A DNA stretch of 64,000 nucleotides from positions 62,001 to 126,000 of the forward strand of contig DVLI01000010.1 in assembly GCA_018715595.1 (NCBI GenBank). The letters are read 5' to 3'. This document shows, piece after piece, positions 43,756-52,689 of the stretch. The first letter of the stretch is position 1, and the number at the start of each line of letters is the position of its first letter. The notes under the pieces were generated by a model, which saw nothing but the letters and a program-made list of their open reading frames with translations, searched no databases and was not told where the DNA came from. The stretch is from Candidatus Caccoplasma merdavium (GTDB lineage: Bacteria; Bacteroidota; Bacteroidia; Bacteroidales; UBA11471). The translations under genes were made by a program, and so were the position numbers.

Positions 43756-44310
43756 ATGTCAAGAATAGGAAATTTGCACATTGATATACCCGCCGGAGTT
43801 TCCGTAACCGTTGCCGGAAACCAAGTAACGGTAAAAGGCCCGAAAGGAGAACTTTCGCAAGAAATCACCGGTGGCATCACCTTGGAACAAGCCGATGGAA
43901 AACTCACGGTAGTACGCCCCAGCGACGACAAGGAACATCGTTCGCTGCACGGTCTCTATCGCGCGTTGATTCACAATATGGTAGTAGGCGTATCTGCCGG
44001 TTACAGAAAAGAACTGGAACTGGTGGGCGTCGGTTATCGTGCCGAGAGCAACGGTCAGGTATTGAACCTTACGCTCGGCTATTCGCACGCAATCTACCTG
44101 CGTCTCCCCAAAGAGGTAAAAGTCGAGACCAAATCGGAGCGTAACAAAAACCCCTTGATTATTCTCGAATCGTGCGACAAACAACTTCTCGGCCAGATTT
44201 GCGCTAAAATCCGTACGTTCCGTAAACCCGAACCTTACAAAGGAAAAGGTATTCGCTTTGTGGGTGAAGTGGTACGTCGTAAGTCGGGTAAATCGGCCGG
44301 TGCTAAGTAA
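43756..44310 (+). CDS. rplF: 50S ribosomal protein L6
   Basis: 184 residues. Lies near the factor-binding site. MSRIGNLHIDIPAGVSVTV start, the GPKGELSQEI motif and the C-terminal signature EPYKGKGIRFVGEVVRRKSG are present. Preceded by a consensus Shine-Dalgarno sequence. Confidence 0.98.
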   Translation: MSRIGNLHIDIPAGVSVTVAGNQVTVKGPKGELSQEITGGITLEQADGKLTVVRPSDDKEHRSLHGLYRALIHNMVVGVSAGYRKELELVGVGYRAESNGQVLNLTLGYSHAIYLRLPKEVKVETKSERNKNPLIILESCDKQLLGQICAKIRTFRKPEPYKGKGIRFVGEVVRRKSGKSAGAK

Positions 44311-44331
44311 AACCGTTAAAACGCCAGTATC

Positions 44332-44673
44332 ATGATAACGAAAATAGAAAGAAGACTTAAAATCAAAACCCGCATACGCGGTAAAATTTCGGGAACGGCA
44401 CAATGCCCCCGTATGACCGTGTTCAGAAGCAACAAACAGATCTATGTGCAGTTGATCGACGACGCAGCCGGGAAAACCCTGGCAGCCGCCTCTTCGGCCG
44501 GTATGGAAAAAGCTCCCAAAAAGGAGATTGCCGCCAAGGTGGGACAACTCATCGCCCAAAAAGCACAAGAAGCTGGAATTTCAACTGTCGTATTCGACCG
44601 TAACGGATACCTCTACCATGGCCGTATCAAAGAACTTGCCGATGCTGCCCGTAACGGAGGTCTTAAATTTTAA
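44332..44673 (+). CDS. rplR: 50S ribosomal protein L18
   Basis: 113 residues. 5S rRNA binder. [20 protein letters not shown] and [20 protein letters not shown] are diagnostic. rpsE follows by 5 bases. Confidence 0.98.
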   Translation: MITKIERRLKIKTRIRGKISGTAQCPRMTVFRSNKQIYVQLIDDAAGKTLAAASSAGMEKAPKKEIAAKVGQLIAQKAQEAGISTVVFDRNGYLYHGRIKELADAARNGGLKF

Positions 44674-44678
44674 ACAAC

Positions 44679-45194
44679 ATGGCAAAAGATAATAGAGTAA
44701 AGTCGACAAACGACTTGGAATTGAAAGATCGCTTAGTAGCAATCAATCGTGTAACCAAAGTTACCAAAGGTGGACGCACGTTCAGCTTCTCGGCCATCGT
44801 CGTTGTAGGAAACGAAGACGGCATCGTAGGTTGGGGACTGGGCAAAGCCAGTGAGGTAACCGCCGCTATCTCCAAAGGTGTTGAGGCTGCCAAGAAAAAC
44901 CTTATCAAGGTTCCCGTTCGCAAGGGTACGATTCCCCATGACCAGGTTGCCAAATTCGGCGGTGCCCAGGTTTATATCAAACCCGCATCTCACGGTACCG
45001 GTGTGAAAGCCGGTGGTGCTATGCGTGCCGTGCTCGAAAGTGTAGGTATCACCGACGTGCTGGCCAAATCGAAAGGCTCGTCGAACCCCCACAACCTGGT
45101 AAAAGCCACCATGGCTGCCCTGGGTGAATTGCGCGACGCTTATGCCGTAGCTCAAAACCGTGGCGTATCGCTCGAAAAAGTATTCAAAGGATAA
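44679..45194 (+). CDS. rpsE: 30S ribosomal protein S5
   Basis: 171 residues. Fidelity protein at the mRNA entry. [20 protein letters not shown] with the spectinomycin-binding loop and [14 protein letters not shown] [14 protein letters not shown] are conserved, as is [15 protein letters not shown]. Confidence 0.98.
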   Translation: MAKDNRVKSTNDLELKDRLVAINRVTKVTKGGRTFSFSAIVVVGNEDGIVGWGLGKASEVTAAISKGVEAAKKNLIKVPVRKGTIPHDQVAKFGGAQVYIKPASHGTGVKAGGAMRAVLESVGITDVLAKSKGSSNPHNLVKATMAALGELRDAYAVAQNRGVSLEKVFKG

Positions 45195-45199
45195 AGAAC

Positions 45200-45204
45200 G
45201 GAGG
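45200..45204 (+). promoter_or_regulatory. Shine-Dalgarno site of rpmD
   Basis: GGAGG, 8 bases before the rpmD ATG. Confidence 0.65.
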
Positions 45205-45212
45205 ACAACGAT

Positions 45213-45389
45213 ATGGAAACCATCAAAATCAAACAGGTAAAAAGCAGAATCAAATGTCCCGCAGTTCAAAAAAGAACGCTCGATGCGCTGGGCTTGAAGA
45301 GAATCGGCCAAGTAGTAGAGCATCAAGCTACTCCTCAAATACTCGGGATGGTTGCCAAAGTAAGACACTTGGTGACGGTAGTAGAATAA
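45213..45389 (+). CDS. rpmD: 50S ribosomal protein L30
   Basis: 58 residues, too short for many gene finders. The product reads METIKIKQVKSRIKCP at the start, then LDALGLKRIGQVVEHQATPQ and ends RHLVTVVE, matching L30 throughout. It is in the normal slot between rpsE and rplO and has its own Shine-Dalgarno sequence. Confidence 0.96.
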   Translation: METIKIKQVKSRIKCPAVQKRTLDALGLKRIGQVVEHQATPQILGMVAKVRHLVTVVE

Positions 45390-45417
45390 TTTCATAACGA
45401 ATAAAAAGAACAACGAT

Positions 45418-45864
45418 ATGAACTTGAGTAATTTAAAACCCGCCGAAGGCTCGACCAAGACCAGAAAAAGAATCGGTCGTGGTCCCGGTTCGGGACTGGG
45501 TGGAACCTCTACCAGAGGTCATAAAGGTGCCAAATCGAGATCGGGTTACAAGAAAAAAATCGGTTTCGAAGGTGGTCAGATGCCTTTGCAACGTCGCTTG
45601 CCTAAATTCGGATTCAAAAATATCAATCGCGTAGAGTACAAAGCCATCAATCTCGATACGATTCAGGCTTTGGCCGAGAGCAAGAAACTCGAAAAGGTCG
45701 GTATCGAAGCTTTGATCGAAGCCGGATTCATCTCCAACAAGCAACTCGTAAAAATTCTGGGAAAAGGAACCCTTACGGCAAAACTCGAAGTGGAAGCCCA
45801 CGCTTTCTCGAAGAGCGCCGAAGCCGCCATCACGGCTCTCGGTGGTACCGTAGTAAAACTCTAA
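45418..45864 (+). CDS. rplO: 50S ribosomal protein L15
   Basis: 148 residues. Late-assembly protein. The Gly/Arg-rich N-terminal extension (KTRKRIGRGPGSGLGGTSTR) penetrates rRNA, and FEGGQMPLQRRLPKFGF is the family signature. secY starts 8 bases later. Confidence 0.98.
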   Translation: MNLSNLKPAEGSTKTRKRIGRGPGSGLGGTSTRGHKGAKSRSGYKKKIGFEGGQMPLQRRLPKFGFKNINRVEYKAINLDTIQALAESKKLEKVGIEALIEAGFISNKQLVKILGKGTLTAKLEVEAHAFSKSAEAAITALGGTVVKL

Positions 45865-45872
45865 CATAGCCT

Positions 45873-47204
45873 ATGAGAGCAATAGAAACGATAAAAAACA
45901 TCTGGAAGATCGAGGATCTGAGAAAGCGTATCCTTACGACGATTCTGCTGGTCTTGGTTTACCGTGCAGGTACCTATGTGGTATTGCCCGGCATTGATCC
46001 TCAGTTCCTTACCCAACTGCGTGCCCAGACCAGTGGCGGTCTGATGCAGTTGCTCGATATGTTCTCGGGAGGTGCCTTCTCCAATGCCTCTATTTTCGCG
46101 TTGGGTATCATGCCTTATATTACGGCCTCTATCGTAATCCAGTTGCTCGGTATGGCTTTGCCTTATTTCCAGAAACTGCAACGCGAAGGCGAAAGCGGAA
46201 GACGCAAACTCAACCAGTACACTCGTTATCTGACGGTGGCTATCCTCCTCATTCAAGGCCCGACCTACTTGGTCAACCTCAGTGTGCAGATGGGTGGCGC
46301 TTTCCCGACCGACTTTATGTTTACGATTACCTCGACGATAATCCTCACCGCAGGCAGTATGTTTATCATGTGGCTCGGTGAGCGTATCACCGACAGAGGT
46401 ATCGGCAACGGTATATCGTTCATCATCTTGGTCGGTATCATCGCCCGTCTGCCGCAGGCGCTCGTTCAGGAGTTCGTCATGCGTACGGCAACAACGTCGG
46501 GCGGACTGGTTATGTTCCTCGCTGAAATCGTCTTCCTGCTCCTCGTGATAGCAGCTTCGATACTTTTGGTACAAGGAACCCGTAAAATCCCCGTGCAATA
46601 TGCCAAACGTGTCGTTGGCAACAAGCAATATGGAGGTGCCCGCCAGTATATTCCCTTGAAGGTGAATACTGCCGGTGTGATGCCTATCATCTTTGCCCAG
46701 GCCATCATGTTTATTCCTATTGCATTGGTTGGATTCTCGGCCGACAATGCCAACAGCCGTTTCATGCAATCGTTTATGAACAACACCGGATTCTGGTATA
46801 ACTTCGTATTCGCCATATTGATAATCCTCTTTACCTACTTCTATACGGCGGTAACGGTGCAACCCAACCAGATGGCCGAGGACATGAAGCGCAACAACGG
46901 CTTCATTCCCGGTGTGAAACCCGGTAAGAAAACGGCTGCGTACATCGACTCCATTATGTCGCGTATCACCTTGCCTGGTTCGATATTCCTCGCCATTGTG
47001 GCCATCATGCCCGCTTTTGCACAGATAGCCGGTATCAGTGCCGAGTTCTCGCAGTTCTTTGGCGGAACCTCCCTGCTCATTTTGGTAGGTGTTGTGCTCG
47101 ATACCCTACAACAGATCGAAAGCCACTTGTTGATGCGCCACTACGATGGCCTGTTGAAGTCGGGTCGCATCAAGGGACGTTCCGGTTCGATTGCCGCATA
47201 CTAA
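45873..47204 (+). CDS. secY: Preprotein translocase subunit SecY
   Basis: 443 residues with ten membrane segments. The channel protein for Sec export and membrane insertion. The plug/TM2 region SGGAFSNASIFALGIMPYITASIVIQLL and the cytosolic loop RKIPVQYAKR are recognisable. Location after rplO in the spc cluster is universal in bacteria. Confidence 0.98.
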   Translation: MRAIETIKNIWKIEDLRKRILTTILLVLVYRAGTYVVLPGIDPQFLTQLRAQTSGGLMQLLDMFSGGAFSNASIFALGIMPYITASIVIQLLGMALPYFQKLQREGESGRRKLNQYTRYLTVAILLIQGPTYLVNLSVQMGGAFPTDFMFTITSTIILTAGSMFIMWLGERITDRGIGNGISFIILVGIIARLPQALVQEFVMRTATTSGGLVMFLAEIVFLLLVIAASILLVQGTRKIPVQYAKRVVGNKQYGGARQYIPLKVNTAGVMPIIFAQAIMFIPIALVGFSADNANSRFMQSFMNNTGFWYNFVFAILIILFTYFYTAVTVQPNQMAEDMKRNNGFIPGVKPGKKTAAYIDSIMSRITLPGSIFLAIVAIMPAFAQIAGISAEFSQFFGGTSLLILVGVVLDTLQQIESHLLMRHYDGLLKSGRIKGRSGSIAAY

Positions 47205-47218
47205 GGTAAAACATAGCG

Positions 47219-48004
47219 ATGATTTATCTTAAAACCGACGAAGAAATTGAATTATTGCGCGAGAGTAATCTCCTGGTAGGCCAAACACTTGGCGAACTGG
47301 CCAAGTGGGTGGCACCGGGAGTTACCACGCTTCAACTCGACAGAATTGCCGAAGAGTTTATCCGCGACCACCAAGCCCTTCCCGGCTTTCTCGGTTATGC
47401 CGGATACCCCAATACCCTCTGTGTCTCGGTCAACGAACAGATCGTGCACGGCATTCCCTCGGACTATGTGTTGAAAGAGGGCGACATCGTATCGATAGAT
47501 TGCGGTGTCGTGAAGAACGGGTTCAACGGCGATTCGGCCTATACGTTTGAAGTGGGAGAGGTGCCTTACGAAGTAAAGCGCTTGCTCAAAACCACCAAAG
47601 AGTCGCTCTATATTGGTATAGAACAAGCTGTCGAGGGAAAACGTGTCGGCGACATAAGCAATGCGATACAGACCTACTGCGAGCATCGCGGATATTCGGT
47701 CGTGCGAGAGCTTTGCGGACATGGCGTCGGCAAAAAGCTCCACGAAGAGCCCGAGGTGCCCAACTATGGTCGCCGGGGCTGTGGCCCGCTGCTCAAAAAC
47801 GGCATGGTCATCGCCATAGAGCCGATGATCAACTTGGGGTCGCGCAATATCGTTGTCGAGAAAGATCGGTGGACGACACGGACCAAAGATCGCAAACCTT
47901 CGGCTCACTTTGAGCACACGATAGCAATCCGCGAGAACGGTGCCGATGTGTTGTCGACGTTCCGCTATGTCGAAAAAGTATTGGGAATACCCACAACAAA
48001 GTAA
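47219..48004 (+). CDS. map: Methionine aminopeptidase, type I
   Basis: 261 residues. Removes initiator Met from new proteins. Metal ligands are in [19 protein letters not shown] (two Asp), [17 protein letters not shown] (His), [13 protein letters not shown] (Glu) and FEHTIAI (Glu-His region). It is co-located with secY and infA as in many bacteria. Confidence 0.97.
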   Translation: MIYLKTDEEIELLRESNLLVGQTLGELAKWVAPGVTTLQLDRIAEEFIRDHQALPGFLGYAGYPNTLCVSVNEQIVHGIPSDYVLKEGDIVSIDCGVVKNGFNGDSAYTFEVGEVPYEVKRLLKTTKESLYIGIEQAVEGKRVGDISNAIQTYCEHRGYSVVRELCGHGVGKKLHEEPEVPNYGRRGCGPLLKNGMVIAIEPMINLGSRNIVVEKDRWTTRTKDRKPSAHFEHTIAIRENGADVLSTFRYVEKVLGIPTTK

Positions 48005-48012
48005 CCTTATAT

Positions 48013-48231
48013 ATGGCAAAACAGGCTGCAATAGAGCAAGACGGAGTTATCGTAGAAGCATTGTCGAATGCAATGTTTCGCGTCGAGTTGGAAAATGGAC
48101 ACGAAATCACGGCCCATATTTCCGGAAAAATGAGAATGCATTACATCAAAATCCTGCCCGGCGATAAAGTCAAGGTCGAAATGTCGCCTTATGACTTGAC
48201 CAAAGGACGAATCTCATTCAGATATAAATAA
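48013..48231 (+). CDS. infA: Translation initiation factor IF-1
   Basis: 72 residues, the standard S1-like OB fold. [20 protein letters not shown] and [13 protein letters not shown] are diagnostic. It blocks the A site during initiation. It starts 8 bases after map. Confidence 0.98.
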   Translation: MAKQAAIEQDGVIVEALSNAMFRVELENGHEITAHISGKMRMHYIKILPGDKVKVEMSPYDLTKGRISFRYK

Positions 48232-48244
48232 AAAATACCGCGAT

Positions 48245-48361
48245 ATGAAAGTAAAAGCATCATTGAAGAAGCGTACGCCCGACTGCAAAATCGTAAGAAG
48301 AAAGGGCCGCTTGTATGTTATTAACAAGAAAAATCCCAAGTATAAACAACGTCAAGGATAA
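48245..48361 (+). CDS. rpmJ: 50S ribosomal protein L36, zinc-independent form
   Basis: 38 residues, [20 protein letters not shown] at the start. Only one Cys (Cys14) remains and the other zinc ligands of the classical CxxC...C...H motif are missing, so this is the C-minus form. The gene lies in its usual place between infA and rpsM. Confidence 0.95.
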   Translation: MKVKASLKKRTPDCKIVRRKGRLYVINKKNPKYKQRQG

Positions 48362-48395
48362 TTTTATTATTTTTGCACACTAATTCTACGATTAT

Positions 48396-48776
48396 ATGGC
48401 AATAAGAATAGTAGGTGTTGACCTGCCCCAGAACAAACGCGGCGAAATCGCCTTGACCTATATCTTCGGTATAGGTCGCAGTGCGGCTAATACCATTTTG
48501 GCCAAAGCCGGCATTGACAAAGACATCAAAGTAAAAGACTGGAATGATGAGCAAGCCGCCAAAGTGCGTGAAATCATCGGCGCAGAATACAAAGTAGAGG
48601 GTGACCTTCGTTCCGAAGTTCAACTCAATATCAAACGCCTTATGGACATCGGTTGTTACCGTGGCGTGCGCCATCGTAACGGCCTTCCCGTGCGTGGACA
48701 AAGCACCAAGAATAACGCCCGTACGCGCAAAGGCAAGAAGAAAACCGTTGCTAACAAGAAAAAAGCTACTAAATAA
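48396..48776 (+). CDS. rpsM: 30S ribosomal protein S13
   Basis: 126 residues. Head protein contacting the P-site tRNA and 50[21 protein letters not shown] start and [20 protein letters not shown] are conserved, followed by a Lys-rich tail. Confidence 0.98.
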   Translation: MAIRIVGVDLPQNKRGEIALTYIFGIGRSAANTILAKAGIDKDIKVKDWNDEQAAKVREIIGAEYKVEGDLRSEVQLNIKRLMDIGCYRGVRHRNGLPVRGQSTKNNARTRKGKKKTVANKKKATK

Positions 48777-48785
48777 TAATTAAGT

Positions 48786-49175
48786 ATGGCAAAAAAGACA
48801 GTCGCAGCAAAGAAGAGAAACGTCAAGGTTGAAGCCATGGGCCAACTCCACGTACACTCTTCGTTCAACAACATCATTGTAGCCCTTGCCAATGCCGAAG
48901 GACAAATCATTTCGTGGTCGTCGGCCGGAAAGATGGGCTTCAGAGGATCGAAGAAAAACACTCCCTATGCCGCCCAGATGGCCGCTCAGGATTGTGCAAA
49001 AGTTGCCTTTGACCTTGGCTTGAGAAAAGTAAAGGCTTATGTAAAAGGCCCCGGAAACGGTCGTGAATCGGCAATCCGCACTGTGCACGGTGCCGGTATC
49101 GAGGTAACCGAGATTATCGACGTTACGCCGCTGCCTCATAACGGATGTCGTCCTCCTAAAAGACGTAGAGTATAA
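48786..49175 (+). CDS. rpsK: 30S ribosomal protein S11
   Basis: 129 residues. Platform protein of the 30[37 protein letters not shown] and the final [13 protein letters not shown] are diagnostic. Confidence 0.98.
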   Translation: MAKKTVAAKKRNVKVEAMGQLHVHSSFNNIIVALANAEGQIISWSSAGKMGFRGSKKNTPYAAQMAAQDCAKVAFDLGLRKVKAYVKGPGNGRESAIRTVHGAGIEVTEIIDVTPLPHNGCRPPKRRRV

Positions 49176-49294
49176 TTCACTCTTAACCCTTGTCGAGTCA
49201 CAGGCGGTGAATAAGATTGCAATCAAATCCTCTCTGCAATCGCGGCTGCACCTATTGCGATTCACAACAATATAAAATTTAAAAATCTACTAAA
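49176..49294 (+). promoter_or_regulatory. Candidate S4 autoregulatory leader upstream of rpsD
   Basis: This 119-base spacer is the longest in the spc/alpha part and has clear pairing potential: GTGAAT (49207-49212) with ATTCAC (49260-49265) closes a domain. Inside, GATTGC (49215-49220) can pair with GCAATC (49236-49241), competing with GCAAT (49236-49240) to ATTGC (49254-49258). Mutually exclusive or pseudoknotted helices are typical of S4-binding leaders, and an S4 leader class has been described from Bacteroidia as I recall. A covariance-model search would decide. Confidence 0.5.
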
Positions 49295-49900
49295 ATGGCA
49301 AGATATACCGGACCTAAAACAAAGATTGCCCGTAAATTTGGTGAGCCTATTTTCGGACCCGATAAAGTACTTTCCAAGAAGAACTATCCCCCGGGACAGC
49401 ATGGCGTAAACAAAAGAAGAAAAACCTCGGAGTACGGTATCCAACTTCGTGAGAAACAAAAAGCCAAATACACTTACGGCGTACTCGAAAGACAATTCCG
49501 TATCCTCTTCGAGAAAGCATCGCGCACCAAAGGTATCACCGGTGTGGTACTGTTGCAACTTCTCGAAGCCCGTCTCGACAACGTTGTGTATCGCATGGGC
49601 ATAGCTCCTACGCGTGCAGCTGCTCGTCAGATGGTTTCGCACCGTCACATCACGGTCGACGGCAAAGTGGTAAACATTCCTTCTTACTCGGTTCGCCCCG
49701 GCCAAATCGTAGCCGTTCGCGAAAAATCGAAATCGTTGGAAGTCATCGGCGATACCCTTTCGGGATTCAACCACAGCAAATATCCCTGGATAGAGTGGGA
49801 CGAGAACCTCAAAGGCGGCAAGTTCCTGCATATGCCCGAACGTGCCGATATTCCCGAGAATATCAAAGAGCAGTTGATCGTTGAGTTGTACTCTAAATAA
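49295..49900 (+). CDS. rpsD: 30S ribosomal protein S4
   Basis: 201 residues. Primary 16S rRNA binder and, in many bacteria, an autogenous repressor. [20 protein letters not shown] start and the S4 domain [20 protein letters not shown] with [18 protein letters not shown] are visible. The zinc-type Cys knuckle is absent. It has a structured leader. Confidence 0.98.
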   Translation: MARYTGPKTKIARKFGEPIFGPDKVLSKKNYPPGQHGVNKRRKTSEYGIQLREKQKAKYTYGVLERQFRILFEKASRTKGITGVVLLQLLEARLDNVVYRMGIAPTRAAARQMVSHRHITVDGKVVNIPSYSVRPGQIVAVREKSKSLEVIGDTLSGFNHSKYPWIEWDENLKGGKFLHMPERADIPENIKEQLIVELYSK

Positions 49901-49910
49901 TAATTAGTCC

Positions 49911-50903
49911 ATGTCGATATTAGCATTTCAGAAACCCGATAAAGTCCTCATGCTCGAGGCCGACGCGTTTTTCGGCAAGTTCGAATTCCGTCCCTTGGAG
50001 CCCGGCTATGCCGTTACCATCGGTAACGCCCTGCGCCGTATCCTCCTCAACTCCCTTGAAGGCTTTGCCATTACATCGATTCGCATCAGCGGCGTAGAGC
50101 ACGAGTTTTCTACCATACCCGGTGTTATCGAGGATGTAACCAACATTATTCTCAACCTCAAAAAGGTGAGATTCAAACAAATCGTGGAAGAAATCGAGAC
50201 CGAGAAAGTGTCGATTTCGGTATCGGGAACCGATGTGTTCAAAGCCGGAGATATAGGTAAACACCTTACCGGATTTGAAGTGCTGAATCCCGACTTGGTG
50301 ATTTGTAACATGGACGAGAGCGCAAACTTCCAAATCGAGCTCAACATCAACAAGGGTCGCGGTTATGTTCCCGCCGACGAGAACCGCAACCCCGGCGACC
50401 CTGTCGATGTGATTGCCATCGATTCGATTTTTACGCCTATCCGCAATGTGAAATACATTCAGGACAACTTCCGTGTAGAGCAGAAAACCGACTACGAAAA
50501 ACTGATTCTCGAAATTACCACCGACGGATCGATCCACCCGAAAGATGCTTTGAAAGAAGCAGCCAAAATCTTGATTCACCACTTCATGTTGTTCTCCGAC
50601 GAGAAAATCACGCTCGAAACAACCGATGTCGACGGGAATGAAGAATTTGACGAAGAGGTATTGCACATGCGTCAATTGCTCAAAACCAAACTCGTCGATA
50701 TGGACCTTTCGGTTCGCGCATTGAACTGCCTCAAATCGGCCGATGTAGAAACCCTCGGAGAACTGGTTGTATTCAACAAAACCGACTTGCTCAAATTCCG
50801 CAACTTCGGTCGCAAATCGCTCACCGAGCTCGACGAATTGCTGGCAAGCCTCAACCTTTCTTTCGGAATGGATATCTCGAAGTATAAATTAGATAAAGAG
50901 TAA
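49911..50903 (+). CDS. rpoA: DNA-directed RNA polymerase subunit alpha
   Basis: 330 residues. N-terminal assembly domain with [24 protein letters not shown] motif (here [20 protein letters not shown]) and C-terminal domain at ~250-330 with [18 protein letters not shown] and [13 protein letters not shown]. It is in the alpha cluster between rpsD and rplQ as expected. Confidence 0.98.
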   Translation: MSILAFQKPDKVLMLEADAFFGKFEFRPLEPGYAVTIGNALRRILLNSLEGFAITSIRISGVEHEFSTIPGVIEDVTNIILNLKKVRFKQIVEEIETEKVSISVSGTDVFKAGDIGKHLTGFEVLNPDLVICNMDESANFQIELNINKGRGYVPADENRNPGDPVDVIAIDSIFTPIRNVKYIQDNFRVEQKTDYEKLILEITTDGSIHPKDALKEAAKILIHHFMLFSDEKITLETTDVDGNEEFDEEVLHMRQLLKTKLVDMDLSVRALNCLKSADVETLGELVVFNKTDLLKFRNFGRKSLTELDELLASLNLSFGMDISKYKLDKE

Positions 50904-50908
50904 TAACG

Positions 50909-51427
50909 ATGAGACACAATAAAAAAATCAACCACTTAGGACGCACCAAATCTCACAGAGATGCTATGCTCTCCAATATGGCGACTTCGCTGATTCTCCA
51001 CAAAAGAATCTTCACCACTTTGGCCAAAGCCAAAGCGTTGAGAGTGTATGTTGAGCCTCTGATCAACCGTTCTAAAGAAGACACCACCGCTTCGCGCCGT
51101 GTCGTATTTAGCTACCTCCAAAGCAAAGAAGCCGTTACGGAGCTTTTCAAAAACATCGCCGAGAAGGTGGCTGACCGTCCCGGAGGTTATACCCGTATCC
51201 TCAAAACCGGAAACCGCTTGGGCGATAATGCCAAGACCTGCTTTATCGAGCTTGTCGACTATAACGAAAATATGTTGAAAGAAAAGGCTGCCAAGAAAAG
51301 CCGTACCCGCCGTTCGAAGAAGGGTGCTGCCGCTCCTGCTGCCGAGGCTGCTCCCGCTGTCGAAGCACCCGCCGTTGAGGCTCCTGCTGCCGAAGCACCT
51401 GCTGCTGAGGCTCCCGCCGAGAAGTAA
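50909..51427 (+). CDS. rplQ: 50S ribosomal protein L17 with Ala/Pro/Glu-rich tail
   Basis: 172 residues, longer than the ~116-127 of E. coli-type L17. The core at ~1-120 is normal: [20 protein letters not shown] and [16 protein letters not shown]. After a basic linker ([11 protein letters not shown]) the C-terminus is a low-complexity run of about five PA-x-EA units ending APAEK. Bacteroidota L17 proteins often have variable tails; function unknown. It is the last gene of the superoperon. Confidence 0.97.
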   Translation: MRHNKKINHLGRTKSHRDAMLSNMATSLILHKRIFTTLAKAKALRVYVEPLINRSKEDTTASRRVVFSYLQSKEAVTELFKNIAEKVADRPGGYTRILKTGNRLGDNAKTCFIELVDYNENMLKEKAAKKSRTRRSKKGAAAPAAEAAPAVEAPAVEAPAAEAPAAEAPAEK

Positions 51428-51450
51428 ATATATTTTGCAATTCAATAGGA

Positions 51451-51488
51451 AAACGAGTATCGGGATTTCCCGATACTCGTTTTTTTAT
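51451..51488 (+). terminator. Terminator of the ribosomal superoperon
   Basis: A 14-base-pair perfect stem (51451-51464 with 51469-51482) and 4-base loop followed by TTTTTT-A. It is 23 bases after rplQ. The remaining 51489-51647 to the next gene shows nothing recognisable. Confidence 0.93.
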
Positions 51489-51647
51489 GCTGTCTGCTCC
51501 CGGGAGCACCACCTGTGTAGAAGCCGTTTCGTGGCCGTGAGAGGCATTGTCCGTGAGTATCCTGGCTGCTCCCCGGTGAGTTATTGCCCTGCGGGGAGAG
51601 GCGTGTCGCCGGGCTGCTCTTGGGGGGGACGAAAAATTTTGTTGCTG

Positions 51648-52685
51648 TTATTGTCGGGTGAGAATCCACGTCTTGGCTCTTTCGATGATGGTGTCGATGC
51701 CTTTCTCGGTGTCTTCGGCTGTCAGTTGTGCGTGAATGTCGGGTTCGATGCCGAACTCGGTGTGCTCCTTTTGGGTGTTGTAGATGGGCGAGGCCGAGAA
51801 CCGGACGACCCAGCCGTTGGGCAACTCCGATGAGAAGGGCAGGCCGCTGCCTCCTCCCGTGCGGTCGCCAATGATGCACACTTGCGGCAGGTTGCCCATG
51901 ACCGACACAAAATCGTTGGTGGCACTGTAACACTTGCGGTTGGTCAAGATGGCAACCGGCTTGGCGAAGTGCATGCGGGTGGCATCGGCACTCTCCTGGG
52001 TGATGGGGTAGAGGCCCGAAAAATCATTGTGCCCGGGGCCGGTCTTGTGTTGTATGTAACCGCTTGTAAAGTCGCTTGTGGTGAATCGGGCGGCCAATTT
52101 CTGCACGGTCGATAATTGCCCCCCTCCATTGTCCCGCACGTCGATGATAAGGCCGTCGCACGACGAGAAGGCGAGCAATACTTCGTCGAGGTTGCCGTCG
52201 CCTATGGGGTCGGAGAAACTCTCGTAGTAGATATATCCTATGTTGCAGCCGTCGAGCATGCGGTAATAGAGGCTCGATGCAATCTGGTAGTCGGGCTGGT
52301 GCAGGTAGTTCTCCATGACGAGGTCCCGGTCGAAGTTTGACGGGTAGTTCTCAAACCAGTCCCAATAACGAGCCACGTCAAAGGCGGAGGAGAGGTTGAC
52401 ATGCCCGTCTTGCAGTTCGTCGAGCATCTCCGCCAGAACGCCGAAGAGTTCTTTGTCGCTCATCTTGTCGTCGAGGCGGGCGCGGTAGGTGGTGTATATC
52501 TCGTCCCAATCGATGTTCTTATAGGCGAAGAAGCAGTAACGCTCGTCGAGAATGGACCAAAGCGCGTCGAAGTTGCCGTATGGCGTCTGGCTGAACTCTT
52601 CCTTTGGTGAGCAGGCCGTGAGGCTTGTGAAGGCGAGCCCTATTGCCAGCACGATTTTGTTCCATGTGTCAAGTCTCTTTTTCAT
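51648..52685 (-). CDS. S41 family (C-terminal processing peptidase-like) lipoprotein
   Basis: 345 residues. A lipoprotein signal ends at AFTSLTAC (Cys near residue 25). An N-terminal helical region precedes the S41 core: LIIDVRDNGGGQLSTVQKLA, the catalytic Ser in LTNRKCYSATNDFVSVM and GDRTGGGSGLPF after it. There is no obvious PDZ domain between the helical part and the core, as in many Bacteroidota S41 lipoproteins. Substrate unknown. It follows the DUF3316 gene by 4 bases. Confidence 0.88.
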   Translation of the reverse strand: MKKRLDTWNKIVLAIGLAFTSLTACSPKEEFSQTPYGNFDALWSILDERYCFFAYKNIDWDEIYTTYRARLDDKMSDKELFGVLAEMLDELQDGHVNLSSAFDVARYWDWFENYPSNFDRDLVMENYLHQPDYQIASSLYYRMLDGCNIGYIYYESFSDPIGDGNLDEVLLAFSSCDGLIIDVRDNGGGQLSTVQKLAARFTTSDFTSGYIQHKTGPGHNDFSGLYPITQESADATRMHFAKPVAILTNRKCYSATNDFVSVMGNLPQVCIIGDRTGGGSGLPFSSELPNGWVVRFSASPIYNTQKEHTEFGIEPDIHAQLTAEDTEKGIDTIIERAKTWILTRQ

Positions 52686-52689
52686 CGTC

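Noticed and set aside
51324..51833. Open frame running from the rplQ tail past the terminator
   Set aside because: It is a shifted frame through a repeat-rich tail and crosses a strong terminator.
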